Source: an uncultured Lachnospiraceae bacterium
GTDB lineage: Bacteria; Bacillota; Clostridia; Lachnospirales; Lachnospiraceae
Reading direction: 5' to 3'
Length of the DNA stretch: 44,777 nt
Assembly (NCBI GenBank): GCA_902788645.1
Contig: CADAKW010000004.1
Location: 1-44,777 of the forward strand
Shown here: positions 8,309 through 15,930 of the stretch, piece after piece
How the letters are laid out: each line of letters opens with the position of its first letter
Numbering within the stretch: position 1 is the first letter of the stretch
Position numbers and translations under genes: made by a program
Notes under the pieces: model-generated
What the model was told of the DNA's origin: nothing
The model's input: only the letters and a program-made list of their open reading frames with translations
Databases searched by the model: none

Positions 8309-8338
8309 ATCAGAATACATAAATAAATATTAAATTTT

Positions 8339-8377
8339 TAATACCGGCTTGACATGTGAAAAAGCCGGTATTATAAT
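8339..8377 (+). promoter_or_regulatory. consensus sigma-A promoter overlapped by a 12-bp inverted repeat
   Basis: TTGACA at 8349-8354 and TATAAT at 8372-8377 with a 17-base spacer form a perfect consensus promoter. TAATACCGGCTT at 8339-8350 and AAGCCGGTATTA at 8362-8373 are a perfect inverted repeat covering both boxes. It could be a strong repressor operator, or the terminator of the small membrane protein gene reused as a promoter. It now drives only a 25-codon frame and a decayed mgtE. Confidence 0.7.
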
Positions 8378-8410
8378 GACCTGGATTTGAAAATAAAGGA
8401 GGCGAAGCAG

Positions 8411-8488
8411 ATGGACAGTTGCGATAGTCGAAGTCAAAGCACATATATGGATGGACAAGGCTTGGATTATATTTCAAGTGTCTGTTAG
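8411..8488 (+). CDS. 25-residue ORF behind a strong promoter and RBS
   Basis: AAAGGAGG at 8396-8403, a full consensus ribosome binding site, lies 7 bases before ATG 8411. The frame (starts MDSCDSRSQS, ends ISSVC) stops at TAG 8486-8488. It is in the same frame as the mgtE remnant at 8591, so it may be the original N-terminus of that gene, now cut off by stops. It could also be a leader peptide. Confidence 0.35.
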   Translation: MDSCDSRSQSTYMDGQGLDYISSVC

Positions 8489-8854
8489 TGGAGCCGGATC
8501 AATATAAGATAAGCCTTTTCCATCGTTTTAGGGAAGCCGTGAGAGGTATGTTTTGCGGACGATTATTGATGATGGATTTTTTATGCCCTTTTGACGAACA
8601 ATTATATATGTATCGACCGGAAAGAAAATATTCGCCAGGCGATGCGGGCGCTGATCCGTCAGGCAGGAGAGCATGATAATATTTCGACGATCTATGTGGT
8701 GGATGAGGACCACAAATTTTGTGGTGCAATTGATCTGAAGGATCTGATCCTTGATATGGCAGGAAATGTGGGAACCCAGTCTCTGGCTGTGACGATCCGT
8801 GTTCTTATGGACGAAAACACAGAGATTAGAAGATATCACTTTGATATAGTTTGA
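8488..8854 (+). pseudogene. mgtE: decayed magnesium transporter gene (mgtE remnant)
   Basis: From 8591 the frame reads like the first CBS domain of MgtE (CIDRKENIRQAMRALIRQAG, then STIYVVDEDHKF, AIDLKDLI). It jumps directly into the conserved membrane segment MAGNVGTQSLAVTIRVL and then stops. The second CBS domain and most of the five-helix membrane domain are missing, so it cannot form a channel. Upstream, another frame (8488-8600) carries GRLLMMDFLCPFDE, which resembles the linker before the CBS domain and implies a further frameshift. Intact MgtE proteins are about 450 residues. The strong promoter and terminator on either side are retained. Confidence 0.75.
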
Positions 8855-8879
8855 AACTATGTCAAAGTGATGTTTTTTT
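8835..8879 (+). terminator. strong intrinsic terminator
   Basis: A 17-bp stem (8835-8851 with 8855-8871, one G-T pair) closes a 3-base loop and is followed by seven T at 8873-8879. The stop codon of the mgtE remnant lies in the loop side of the stem. Confidence 0.92.
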
Positions 8880-8949
8880 GTATTATTCAAAGAGAGTAAC
8901 AGGTGCTAGTATATCATCATAAAACATGAAAAATACGGAGGATAGATAT

Positions 8950-10071
8950 ATGAGTAAGATTGTTACACCATGCAGATATGATTTTGTCGGAAGCTTCTTG
9001 CGTCCGAATGCATTAAAAAAGGCACGGAGACAGTTTGACAAGGGAGAGATCTCTTATGATGAATTAAAGAAGGTAGAAGATCAGGCAATCACAGAGCTGG
9101 TTCAGAAAACAAGGGAGTTAGGATATCATGTCATTACTGACGGAGAGTTCCGCAGAGCCACATGGCATCTTGATTTTATGTGGGCATTTGACGGGGTAGG
9201 TCATACACCGACCAAGACAGGCCTGCCATTTCATGGAGAAGCCGCTATGGTGGATGATACTTATCTGAATGGTAAAGTGGGCATGTCAGGAGAGCATCCT
9301 TTTGTAGAGCATTTTCGTTTTGTGAAGGCATTGGAGGATGAAAATACTGTGGCAAAGCAGACTATGCCATCTCCGGCACAGTTTCTGGCACAGTTCACCA
9401 TGCCGTTTAACAGAGAGCACACGGATAAATATTATGATAACGACGAGGAGTTGATCCGGGATATTGTCGAGGCATACGGAAAGGTGCTTGCAGATCTTTA
9501 TGAGGCAGGCTGCCGTAATGTACAGCTTGACGACTGTACCTGGGGCATGCTGGCAGATAAGACAGGACCAATGCTTTACGGCACAACAGCAGAGGGAGCC
9601 GTAGAGGTACAGAAGAGACATAAGGATATCAATAATCAGGTGATCGCCAATGCACCGGAGGATATGATCATCAATACCCATGTCTGCCGTGGTAATTTCC
9701 ATTCTACTTATGCCAACAGCGGTGCATATGATCCGGTCGCAGAGGTGCTTTTTGGAGAAGAAAATGTCAATGCATATTTTCTGGAGTTTGATGACGAGAG
9801 ATCCGGTGGTTTTGAGCCATTGGCAAAGGTTTCCGGTGATAAGAAGGTGGTACTGGGTCTGATCACAACAAAATCTCCGGTACTGGAGGATAAGGCAGAG
9901 GTCATTGCCCGGATTCACGAGGCAGAAAAATACGTTCCGCTGGACAGACTTTATCTTAGCCCTCAGTGTGGTTTTGCTTCCTGCGAGATCGGAAATAAGC
10001 TGACACAGGAGCAGCAGTGGGCGAAGCTTGCTCTGGTAAAGGAAGTTGCAGAAGAGGTTTGGGGTAAATAA
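8950..10071 (+). CDS. cobalamin-independent methionine synthase-like methyltransferase (YxjG/YxjH type)
   Basis: The 373-residue protein matches the C-terminal catalytic barrel of MetE, in the short form lacking the N-terminal duplicate. Zinc and homocysteine ligands are visible: His and Cys in INTHVCRGN, Glu in FLEFDDERSG, and Cys in LSPQCGFASC. It begins with the typical RYDFVGSFLRP. It probably transfers a methyl group to a thiol such as homocysteine; the donor is uncertain in this subgroup. ATG 8950 is preferred over an in-frame ATG at 8926 because GGAGG at 8937-8941 lies 8 bases before it. No S-box or T-box leader is seen. An Rrf2 regulator follows. Confidence 0.88.
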   Translation: MSKIVTPCRYDFVGSFLRPNALKKARRQFDKGEISYDELKKVEDQAITELVQKTRELGYHVITDGEFRRATWHLDFMWAFDGVGHTPTKTGLPFHGEAAMVDDTYLNGKVGMSGEHPFVEHFRFVKALEDENTVAKQTMPSPAQFLAQFTMPFNREHTDKYYDNDEELIRDIVEAYGKVLADLYEAGCRNVQLDDCTWGMLADKTGPMLYGTTAEGAVEVQKRHKDINNQVIANAPEDMIINTHVCRGNFHSTYANSGAYDPVAEVLFGEENVNAYFLEFDDERSGGFEPLAKVSGDKKVVLGLITTKSPVLEDKAEVIARIHEAEKYVPLDRLYLSPQCGFASCEIGNKLTQEQQWAKLALVKEVAEEVWGK

Positions 10072-10173
10072 TTGATGGACAAATGCTTCCCAAAAACCAA
10101 AAGGGTTTGAAACAAATAAAGGATGCGTTTATGCTTGAAAAGCATAAATGACTATCAGTAATGGTTATAGGTT

Positions 10174-10202
10174 TTGCCCTTTTTCAGAAAATGTGTTATT
10201 TT
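10174..10202 (+). promoter_or_regulatory. candidate promoter for the Rrf2 gene
   Basis: TTGCCC at 10174-10179 and TATTTT at 10197-10202 are 17 bases apart. Upstream, TTTATGCTT/AAGCATAAA at 10128-10148 forms a 9-bp stem with a 3-base loop but no T tail, so it is more likely an operator or attenuation hairpin than a terminator. Confidence 0.38.
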
Positions 10203-10236
10203 ATTAGGGAGAAATGAATAAGGGAGACGATTTGGT

Positions 10237-10686
10237 ATGCAGATTTCCAGCAGATTTACCATTGCAATTCATATATTTGCATGTATTGATCATTTTCAAA
10301 AGGATTATAAATTAACCAGTGATTTTCTGGCGGGGAGCGTTAATGTCAATCCTGTTGTGATCCGCCGGCTGCTGCAGCAGTTGAAAGCGGCAGGACTGAT
10401 CCGGGTGACCAGAGGGAGTGGCGGAGCTTCTATGGCAAAGCCGCCGGAGGAGATCACATTGCTGGACATTTACCGGGCGGTGGAATGTGTGGAGCATGGA
10501 GAATTATTTCATTTTCATGAAAATCCCAATCAGGCATGTCCGGTGGGAAGGAATATCCACAATGCATTGGATGATAAGCTGATGCTGGTACAAAAGGCGA
10601 TGGAGGATGAGATGGAGCAGATCACTCTTGCGGATGTTCTGCGGGACAGTCAGTCATGCATTGCCAGAGAACAGAATAATAAATAA
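10237..10686 (+). CDS. Rrf2 family transcriptional regulator
   Basis: The 149-residue protein has the Rrf2 winged helix at the N-terminus (MQISSRFTIAIHIFACI, then SVNVNPVVIRRLLQQLKAAG and the wing RVTRGSGGASMAKPPEEITLLDIYRAVE). It carries one Cys in NQACPVGRNI and another near the end, fewer than the three-Cys cluster of IscR/NsrR, so a canonical iron-sulfur site is doubtful. It resembles the YwnA-like subgroup. AGGGAG lies 10 bases before the ATG. Its targets may be itself, the MetE-like gene before it or the flavin/ferredoxin operon after it. Confidence 0.9.
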   Translation: MQISSRFTIAIHIFACIDHFQKDYKLTSDFLAGSVNVNPVVIRRLLQQLKAAGLIRVTRGSGGASMAKPPEEITLLDIYRAVECVEHGELFHFHENPNQACPVGRNIHNALDDKLMLVQKAMEDEMEQITLADVLRDSQSCIAREQNNK

Positions 10687-10689
10687 CAG

Positions 10690-10770
10690 ATGCGTTTGAA
10701 GCAGTATGATGTTGGAGTCAAAAGGGATTAGATTTCAATGGATATTAAATATTGTTTCAAACGCATTTTT
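10690..10770 (+). other. long-loop inverted repeat after the Rrf2 gene
   Basis: ATGCGTTTGAA at 10690-10700 and TTCAAACGCAT at 10756-10766 are perfect 11-base complements around a 55-base loop, followed by TTTTT. It may be a long-loop terminator or part of a regulatory fold. Confidence 0.4.
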
Positions 10771-10788
10771 ATGTGAAAGAGTTGGAAA

Positions 10789-10826
10789 CAATTCTTGGAG
10801 GGCAAAACGCTGGTTTTGTCTTTTTT
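10789..10826 (+). terminator. terminator hairpin from a dispersed repeat
   Basis: GGCAAAAC at 10801-10808 pairs with GTTTTGTC at 10813-10820, followed by TTTTTT. Thirty bases from 10789 to 10818 are identical to 26617-26646, where the same hairpin also sits at a gene end. Confidence 0.75.
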
Positions 10827-10837
10827 ATTTTTTTGCG

Positions 10838-10900
10838 TTGTAACTATTGACATTACAACCGAATGGTGATAATATCTGTTGTAACAAAGAAAGATACAAC
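10838..10900 (+). promoter_or_regulatory. promoter with four GTTGTA half-sites
   Basis: TTGACA at 10847-10852 and TAATAT at 10870-10875, 17 bases apart, form a good promoter. GTTGTAA at 10838 with TTACAAC at 10853-10859 brackets the -35 box. GTTGTA at 10878-10883 with TACAAC at 10895-10900 covers the start region. Two palindromes of the same half-site suggest a dedicated repressor or activator for the flavin/ferredoxin-transport operon. Confidence 0.6.
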
Positions 10901-10938
10901 AAAACAAGCATAATAAATGCATGGAATGGAGGTTTTAT

Positions 10939-11544
10939 ATGAATGCAATGAAATGTCTGGAAATATTGCGGGAGATCAAGGATGTGGCATTTGCCACAGT
11001 TGATAGAGACGGAAAACCACAGATCCGCATTATTGATGTGATGATCGTGGAAAATGAGAAGTTGTATTTTTGTACGGCAAGAGGAAAAGAGTTTTATCAG
11101 CAGTTGCTTGACAATGGACAGGTTGCGGTTACCGCAATGAATCAGAAGTTCCAGATGATCCGGTTAAGCGGCAGGGCGGAAAAGCTGTCGGAGCAAAAGA
11201 AATGGATCGACCGGATCTTTGAGGAGAATCCTTCCATGAATCAGGTGTATCCGGGGGATAGCCGGTATGTTCTGGAGGCCTTCTGCATCGCAGATGGTGA
11301 GGTGGAATTTTTTGATCTGGGGAAGGAACCGATCTACCGGGAATGCTTTGGGATTGGAAACAGGAAGGCAAAGATAGAAGGTTATGAGATCACCCGGAAC
11401 TGCATTCAGTGTGGTGCCTGTGAAAACGTGTGTCCACAGAGCTGCATCGAAAACTTTCAGATCCGGCAGGAGCACTGTCTACATTGTGGTCTTTGTTATG
11501 AAACATGTCCTGTCGGGGCAGTACAGAAAAGGAGGAATGAATAA
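10939..11544 (+). CDS. pyridoxamine 5'-phosphate oxidase-like flavoprotein with two 4Fe-4S ferredoxin motifs
   Basis: The 201-residue protein has an N-terminal split-barrel FMN-binding domain (FATVDRDGKPQIRIIDVMIV, LYFCTARGKEFYQQL). From about residue 153 it carries two complete ferredoxin motifs, CIQCGACENVCPQSC and CLHCGLCYETCPVGA, able to hold two [4Fe-4S] clusters. It is likely a small redox protein moving electrons between clusters and flavin; the substrate is unknown. GGAGG at 10928-10932 fixes ATG 10939, not the in-frame ATG at 10921. Its TAA overlaps the next ATG (TAATG), so it is coupled to the transporter gene, an unusual partner for an osmolyte-type ABC system. Confidence 0.85.
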   Translation: MNAMKCLEILREIKDVAFATVDRDGKPQIRIIDVMIVENEKLYFCTARGKEFYQQLLDNGQVAVTAMNQKFQMIRLSGRAEKLSEQKKWIDRIFEENPSMNQVYPGDSRYVLEAFCIADGEVEFFDLGKEPIYRECFGIGNRKAKIEGYEITRNCIQCGACENVCPQSCIENFQIRQEHCLHCGLCYETCPVGAVQKRRNE

Positions 11545-13085
11545 TGCTGCAGAGTATATGGGATGTATTGATGGAAAAGAAAGAGTTCTTTTGGGGCTTA
11601 TTGTGGGAGCATATGGAGATATCGCTGGCGGCGATCCTTATTGCGGTGATCATTGGAGGCATTGCCGGCATTTTGATCAGCGAATATCAGCGTTCGGCAA
11701 AACCAACATTGGCGGTGATCAATTTTCTTTACACCATACCGTCTATTTCCATGCTGGGATTTTTAATTCCATTTTCCGGAATGGGCAATGGGACAGCCGT
11801 GATCGCACTAACGGTATATGCGCTTTTGCCAATGGTTCGGAGTACTTATACAGGGATCACTAATGTGGATCCCATGATCCTGGAGGCAGCAAAGGGCATG
11901 GGAAGCACCAGATGGCAGATTCTTTATAAGGTGAAGCTTCCTCTGGCGATGCCGGTGATCCTGGCGGGCATCCGGAATATGGTGACCATGACCATTGCTC
12001 TGGCGGGCATTGCTTCCTTTATCGGAGCGGGCGGTCTTGGCGTGGCAATCTATCGGGGGATCACAACCAACAATACGGCAATGACCATGGCAGGCAGTCT
12101 GTTGATAGCTGTTCTTGCTCTGGTGGTTGATTTCGTGCTGGGGGTTGTGGAAAAGAGGCTCAGTCTGCGGAGTGTCCGGGTAAGAAAACAGAACCGGGCG
12201 ATGGCAGTCGCCGCATTGGTGGTATGTGTGGCACTGGTCATGGCAGCGGTGGCACCGGCGGGACGAAAACAGACGATCCGGATTGCAACAAAGCCTATGA
12301 CGGAGCAGTATATTCTGGGAGAAATGCTTGATCTGCTGATCGAACAGGACACGGATCTTAATGTGGAGCTGACGCAGGGAGTCGGCGGCGGTACCTCCAA
12401 TATCCAGCCTGCGATGGAAAGTGGAGAATTTGATCTGTATCCGGAATACACCGGCACCGGCTGGAACATGGTTTTAAAACAGGATGGGCTGTATACCGAG
12501 AAGCTTTTTGACAAGCTGCAGAAGCAGTATGAGAATTCTTTGGACATGCAGTGGATCGGAATGTACGGCTTTAATAATACATACGGTCTTGTAGTGCGCA
12601 GTGAGCTTGCGGAAAAGTACCATTTGAAAACATATTCGGATCTGGCAAAGATATCGGATCAGCTTACCTTTGGGGCAGAGTACGATTTCTTTGAACGGGA
12701 GGATGGATATGATGCTCTTTGTGATGCCTATGATTTCCGGTTCAAAAAGACCATGGATATGGACATTGGACTGAAATATCAGGCGATCGATCAGGATAAG
12801 ATTGATGTTATGGTGATCTTTACAACAGATGGCCAGCTTTCCGTCTCTGATGTGACGGTGCTGCAGGATGACAAAAGCTTTTATCCGTCCTATCTGTGTG
12901 GCAATGTAATCCGGAAGGAGACACTTACAAAATATCCGGAGCTGGAAAAAATCTTTGAGAAGCTGGCCGGAACGATTTCCGACGAGCAGATGGCACAGAT
13001 GAATTATGAGGTAGAAACAGAAGGGAAAGAGCCACGGGAGGTGGCAAAACTTTTTTTGAAGCAGAAGGGTTTGCTGAACAAGTAA
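11544..13085 (+). CDS. OpuB/OpuC-type ABC transporter, fused permease and substrate-binding protein
   Basis: The 513-residue protein joins two parts of a quaternary-amine ABC importer. Residues 1-210 form a five- to six-helix permease with the coupling loop EAAKGMGSTRWQILYKVKLP. After a further membrane anchor (about 220-240) comes an OpuAC-type binding domain (IRIATKPMTEQYILGEML, TQGVGGGTSNIQP, FDLYPEYTGTGW). Substrates of this family are glycine betaine, choline, carnitine and similar compounds. The first residue overlaps the preceding stop. The ATPase that should complete the importer follows but is truncated, so the transporter may be non-functional unless another ATPase serves it. Confidence 0.93.
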   Translation: MLQSIWDVLMEKKEFFWGLLWEHMEISLAAILIAVIIGGIAGILISEYQRSAKPTLAVINFLYTIPSISMLGFLIPFSGMGNGTAVIALTVYALLPMVRSTYTGITNVDPMILEAAKGMGSTRWQILYKVKLPLAMPVILAGIRNMVTMTIALAGIASFIGAGGLGVAIYRGITTNNTAMTMAGSLLIAVLALVVDFVLGVVEKRLSLRSVRVRKQNRAMAVAALVVCVALVMAAVAPAGRKQTIRIATKPMTEQYILGEMLDLLIEQDTDLNVELTQGVGGGTSNIQPAMESGEFDLYPEYTGTGWNMVLKQDGLYTEKLFDKLQKQYENSLDMQWIGMYGFNNTYGLVVRSELAEKYHLKTYSDLAKISDQLTFGAEYDFFEREDGYDALCDAYDFRFKKTMDMDIGLKYQAIDQDKIDVMVIFTTDGQLSVSDVTVLQDDKSFYPSYLCGNVIRKETLTKYPELEKIFEKLAGTISDEQMAQMNYEVETEGKEPREVAKLFLKQKGLLNK

Positions 13086-13124
13086 ACAAGTTTAGAAAAA
13101 TGACTACGAGTTATTGAAATGTAG

Positions 13125-13679
13125 TTTATAGAGGATATCCGCCAAAAGGATATCACGCAGATCCGGCGCAATATTGGCTATGCCATTCAGGGAAGTGTTC
13201 TGTTTCCTCATATGACAGTGGAACAAAATATTGCCTATGTTCCGGAACTGCTCAATAAAAAGAATAAAGAAAAAACAAAGAAAGTAGTATCGAAATGGAT
13301 GGAGATTGTAGGACTTTCAAAGGAGCTGCGTCAAAGATATCCGGCAGAGCTTTCCGGGGGGCAGCAGCAGAGAGTCGGAATTGCCAGAGCACTGGCGGCA
13401 TCTCCGGAAATCCTGTTGATGGATGAGCCCTTTGGTGCGGTGGATGAGATCACCCGCGGCCAGCTGCAGCAGGAAATAAAAAGGATCCATCGCCAGACGG
13501 GAATTACGATCCTGTTCGTTACCCATGATATTGCGGAAGCGCTAAAGCTGGGAACGAAAGTTCTGGTGATGGATCAGGGAAGCTTGCAGCAGTATGATAC
13601 GCCGGACAAGATCCTTGGTCAGCCTGCCACAGATTTTGTGAAAAGGCTGGTGGAAAAGGAACGGGGGATTTTTAATTAA
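13125..13679 (+). pseudogene. quaternary-amine ABC transporter ATPase lacking Walker A
   Basis: The frame opens after TAG at 13122-13124 and reads IEDIRQKDITQIRRNIGYAIQ, GSVLFPHMTVEQNI (Q-loop region), LSGGQQQRVGIARAL (signature), ILLMDEPFGAVD (Walker B) and VTHDIAEAL (H-loop). This is the C-terminal three quarters of an OpuCA/ProV-type ATPase. The first 60 or so residues, including the P-loop GPSGSGKTT and the start codon, are missing, and only 40 non-coding bases separate it from the permease stop. The first in-frame ATG is at 13212. Without Walker A it should not bind ATP productively. Its stop overlaps the convergent alsT stop. Confidence 0.85.
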
Positions 13680-15097
13680 TTAAAATCTCCGCGCTCATGT
13701 CTCTCGAAGAAATCTTTTGTTTCTTTTACGATGACACCGTTTAATGCAAAGAGTGCGATCATATTTGGAATTGCCATCAGTCCGTTAAAGATATCTGCGA
13801 TGGTCCAAACGGCGCTGACAGTCATATAAGGTCCGATAAATACTGCCAGAATGTATACCCAGCGGTAAATCTTAACATGCTTCATATTGCCGCCGCTTAA
13901 GTATTCCAGACAACGCTCGCTGTAATAATCCCAGCCGAGGATCGTGGTAAATGCAAAGAACACAAGGCACAGCATCAAAATGAAAGCGGAAATCTCTGCA
14001 GGGAAAGGAAGACCTTTCTGGAATGCATATGTTGTCACGGCAACACCCTCCAGACCATCTACCTGCCATGCACCGGTCAGTACAATGGAAAGACCGGTCA
14101 GAGTACAGATCACGATGGTATCAATAAAGGTGCCGGTCATGCTGACGAGACCCTGGCGGACAGGTTCCTTTGTCTGGGCAGCAGCGGCAGCGATCGGCGC
14201 ACTACCAAGACCAGCCTCATTGGAGAAGATACCTCTGGCAACACCCTTCTGCATTGCCATAAACATGCTTCCCACGGCACCTCCGGTTACGGCCTTCGGG
14301 GTAAAGGCTGCTTTTACAATAATCTTAACCGCAGCAGGTACCTGTGTGATATTGGTAATGATCAAAATAGCTGCAAAAAGGAAATAGATAATAGCCATAA
14401 AAGGCACGACCACCTGACTGACACTTGCAATACGCTTGATGCCGCCGATCAGCACGGCTGCTACGCAGAATGCAAGGATCAGGGATGCGATAACAACAGA
14501 CCAGGAATACCGGCCAAGAGAAAAAATCTGTACACAATGCTTATTATTTGGATCAAAGAATCCGTGAACAGCACTGGCGATTCCGTTTACCTGACTGAAG
14601 GTTCCGATACCGAAAAGTCCCACACATACGCCGAAAAAGGCAAACAGCTTGGCAAGCCATTTCCATTTTTTGCCCATGCCCTGTTCGATATAATAAAACG
14701 GACCGCCGAGACTGTGACCATCCTCGTCGACGACACGATACTTGACTGCGAGAAGACCCTCGGAAAATTTGGTTGCCATTCCAAAGAAAGCGGCTACGAT
14801 CATCCAGAAAAGTGCTCCCGGGCCACCGGCTCCCACAGCTGTTGCAACACCGACGATATTGCCGGTACCGATGGTGGCGCTTAACGCCGTACAGAGTGCG
14901 GAGAAGCTGGAAATTTCGCCCTCACCGCCCTCTTCATTTTTCACCATCCATTTTAATGCTAATGGGAGTTTTCTGATCTGAAGAAACCCCAGACGGAGAG
15001 TCAGCAGGATACCACCGGCCATGATGAGTACCATAAGTGGGACACCCCATACAAGGTCATCGATCTGAACGAGTAAATCATTGATTGTTTTCCACAT
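13676..15097 (-). CDS. sodium:alanine symporter family protein (AGCS)
   Basis: The 473-residue inner-membrane protein has about eleven membrane segments and the AGCS hallmarks: an early ATIGTGNIVGVATAV segment, GMATKFSEGLLAVKYR, and the central signature FSNEAGLGSAPIAAAAAQT. It should import small neutral amino acids such as alanine or glycine with Na+. It is a single gene, convergent with the truncated ATPase, and the two stops overlap by 3 bases inside an AATTAATTAA palindrome with no separate terminator. GGAAGGA lies before the start, and a TTGAAA/TATAGT promoter precedes it. Confidence 0.95.
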   Translation of the reverse strand: MWKTINDLLVQIDDLVWGVPLMVLIMAGGILLTLRLGFLQIRKLPLALKWMVKNEEGGEGEISSFSALCTALSATIGTGNIVGVATAVGAGGPGALFWMIVAAFFGMATKFSEGLLAVKYRVVDEDGHSLGGPFYYIEQGMGKKWKWLAKLFAFFGVCVGLFGIGTFSQVNGIASAVHGFFDPNNKHCVQIFSLGRYSWSVVIASLILAFCVAAVLIGGIKRIASVSQVVVPFMAIIYFLFAAILIITNITQVPAAVKIIVKAAFTPKAVTGGAVGSMFMAMQKGVARGIFSNEAGLGSAPIAAAAAQTKEPVRQGLVSMTGTFIDTIVICTLTGLSIVLTGAWQVDGLEGVAVTTYAFQKGLPFPAEISAFILMLCLVFFAFTTILGWDYYSERCLEYLSGGNMKHVKIYRWVYILAVFIGPYMTVSAVWTIADIFNGLMAIPNMIALFALNGVIVKETKDFFERHERGDFN

Positions 15098-15155
15098 TGT
15101 TTTATCCTTCCTATGTATAGTTTGAGTGTTACATCAGGTAAAAAACCACCTTTAT

Positions 15156-15184
15156 ACTATATCGTTTTTTTGTTTTTTTTTCAA
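15156..15184 (-). promoter_or_regulatory. promoter for the AGCS symporter
   Basis: On the minus strand TTGAAA (complement of 15179-15184) and TATAGT (complement of 15156-15161) are 17 bases apart, in an A/T-rich stretch about 60 bases before the start codon. Confidence 0.5.
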
Positions 15185-15322
15185 CAAAATGTTTGAAACA
15201 GGGAATTGTTGCTGTATTTGTGAGATAAATATGATATGATAGGTATCAGCACATGACGCTCGAAAGAGTATCGGTGTGATAGATTTGTGTATGTATTATG
15301 ATCAATGGATGGAGAGAATGAC

Positions 15323-15919
15323 ATGATAGAGGTAGAGATCAAATTAAAGGTTACAGATAGGACGAATCTGTTAAAGAAGCTGGAGGAAAATGGATTTGTG
15401 GAGAGTCATCTGGTAAGGGAGACAGATACATATTTTAATGGACCGGACCGGGATTTTAAAAAGTCGGATGAAGCGTTACGTGTTCGCAAAACGGAATGTC
15501 TGGAGGGCAATTATCTCAATGCCGATTTTAATCTGGCAGGGGGACGTCCGGGGCAGATGGCGTGCATCACCTACAAGGGATCGAAAATGGGTGAGACGGC
15601 CATGTCCCGGAGAGAACTGGAGATTACGGTTGAGGATGCCGAGGGGATGATAGAAATGCTGATCCTGCTGGGATATCAGCCGGTTCGCCCTGTGGTCAAG
15701 CTCAGAAGGTATCTGTACAGTGAAAATATGGTTGCCTGTGTGGACAGGGTAGAGGGGCTTGGAACCTACCTGGAGCTGGAGATCATGGTAGAAACAGAGG
15801 CGGAAAGACAGACAGCACTGGATATGATCGAACTGCAGCTCAGGACACTGGGTTATTCCATGGAGGACACCACGAGGATCAGTTATCTGTCGATGCTTCA
15901 GGCAAAGGATATTCAATAA
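15323..15919 (+). CDS. CYTH domain protein (class IV adenylate cyclase-like)
   Basis: The 198-residue protein starts MIEVEIKLKV, the ExExK motif that names the CYTH fold, and has the usual tunnel residues in EALRVRKTE, CITYKGSK, SRRELEITV and LRRYLY. Family members act as adenylate cyclases, thiamine triphosphatases or inorganic triphosphatases; this length and EIKLKV start fit the CyaB/class IV type, but the reaction cannot be chosen from sequence. ATG 15323 is preferred over 15305 because GGAGAG lies 6 bases before it. The next gene starts 11 bases later, so they are co-transcribed. Confidence 0.85.
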   Translation: MIEVEIKLKVTDRTNLLKKLEENGFVESHLVRETDTYFNGPDRDFKKSDEALRVRKTECLEGNYLNADFNLAGGRPGQMACITYKGSKMGETAMSRRELEITVEDAEGMIEMLILLGYQPVRPVVKLRRYLYSENMVACVDRVEGLGTYLELEIMVETEAERQTALDMIELQLRTLGYSMEDTTRISYLSMLQAKDIQ

Positions 15920-15930
15920 AGGAGACGGTC

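Noticed and set aside
8880..8949. S-box, T-box or cobalamin riboswitch before the MetE-like gene
   Set aside because: Only about 70 bases lie between the terminator and the start, too short, and no conserved core is visible.
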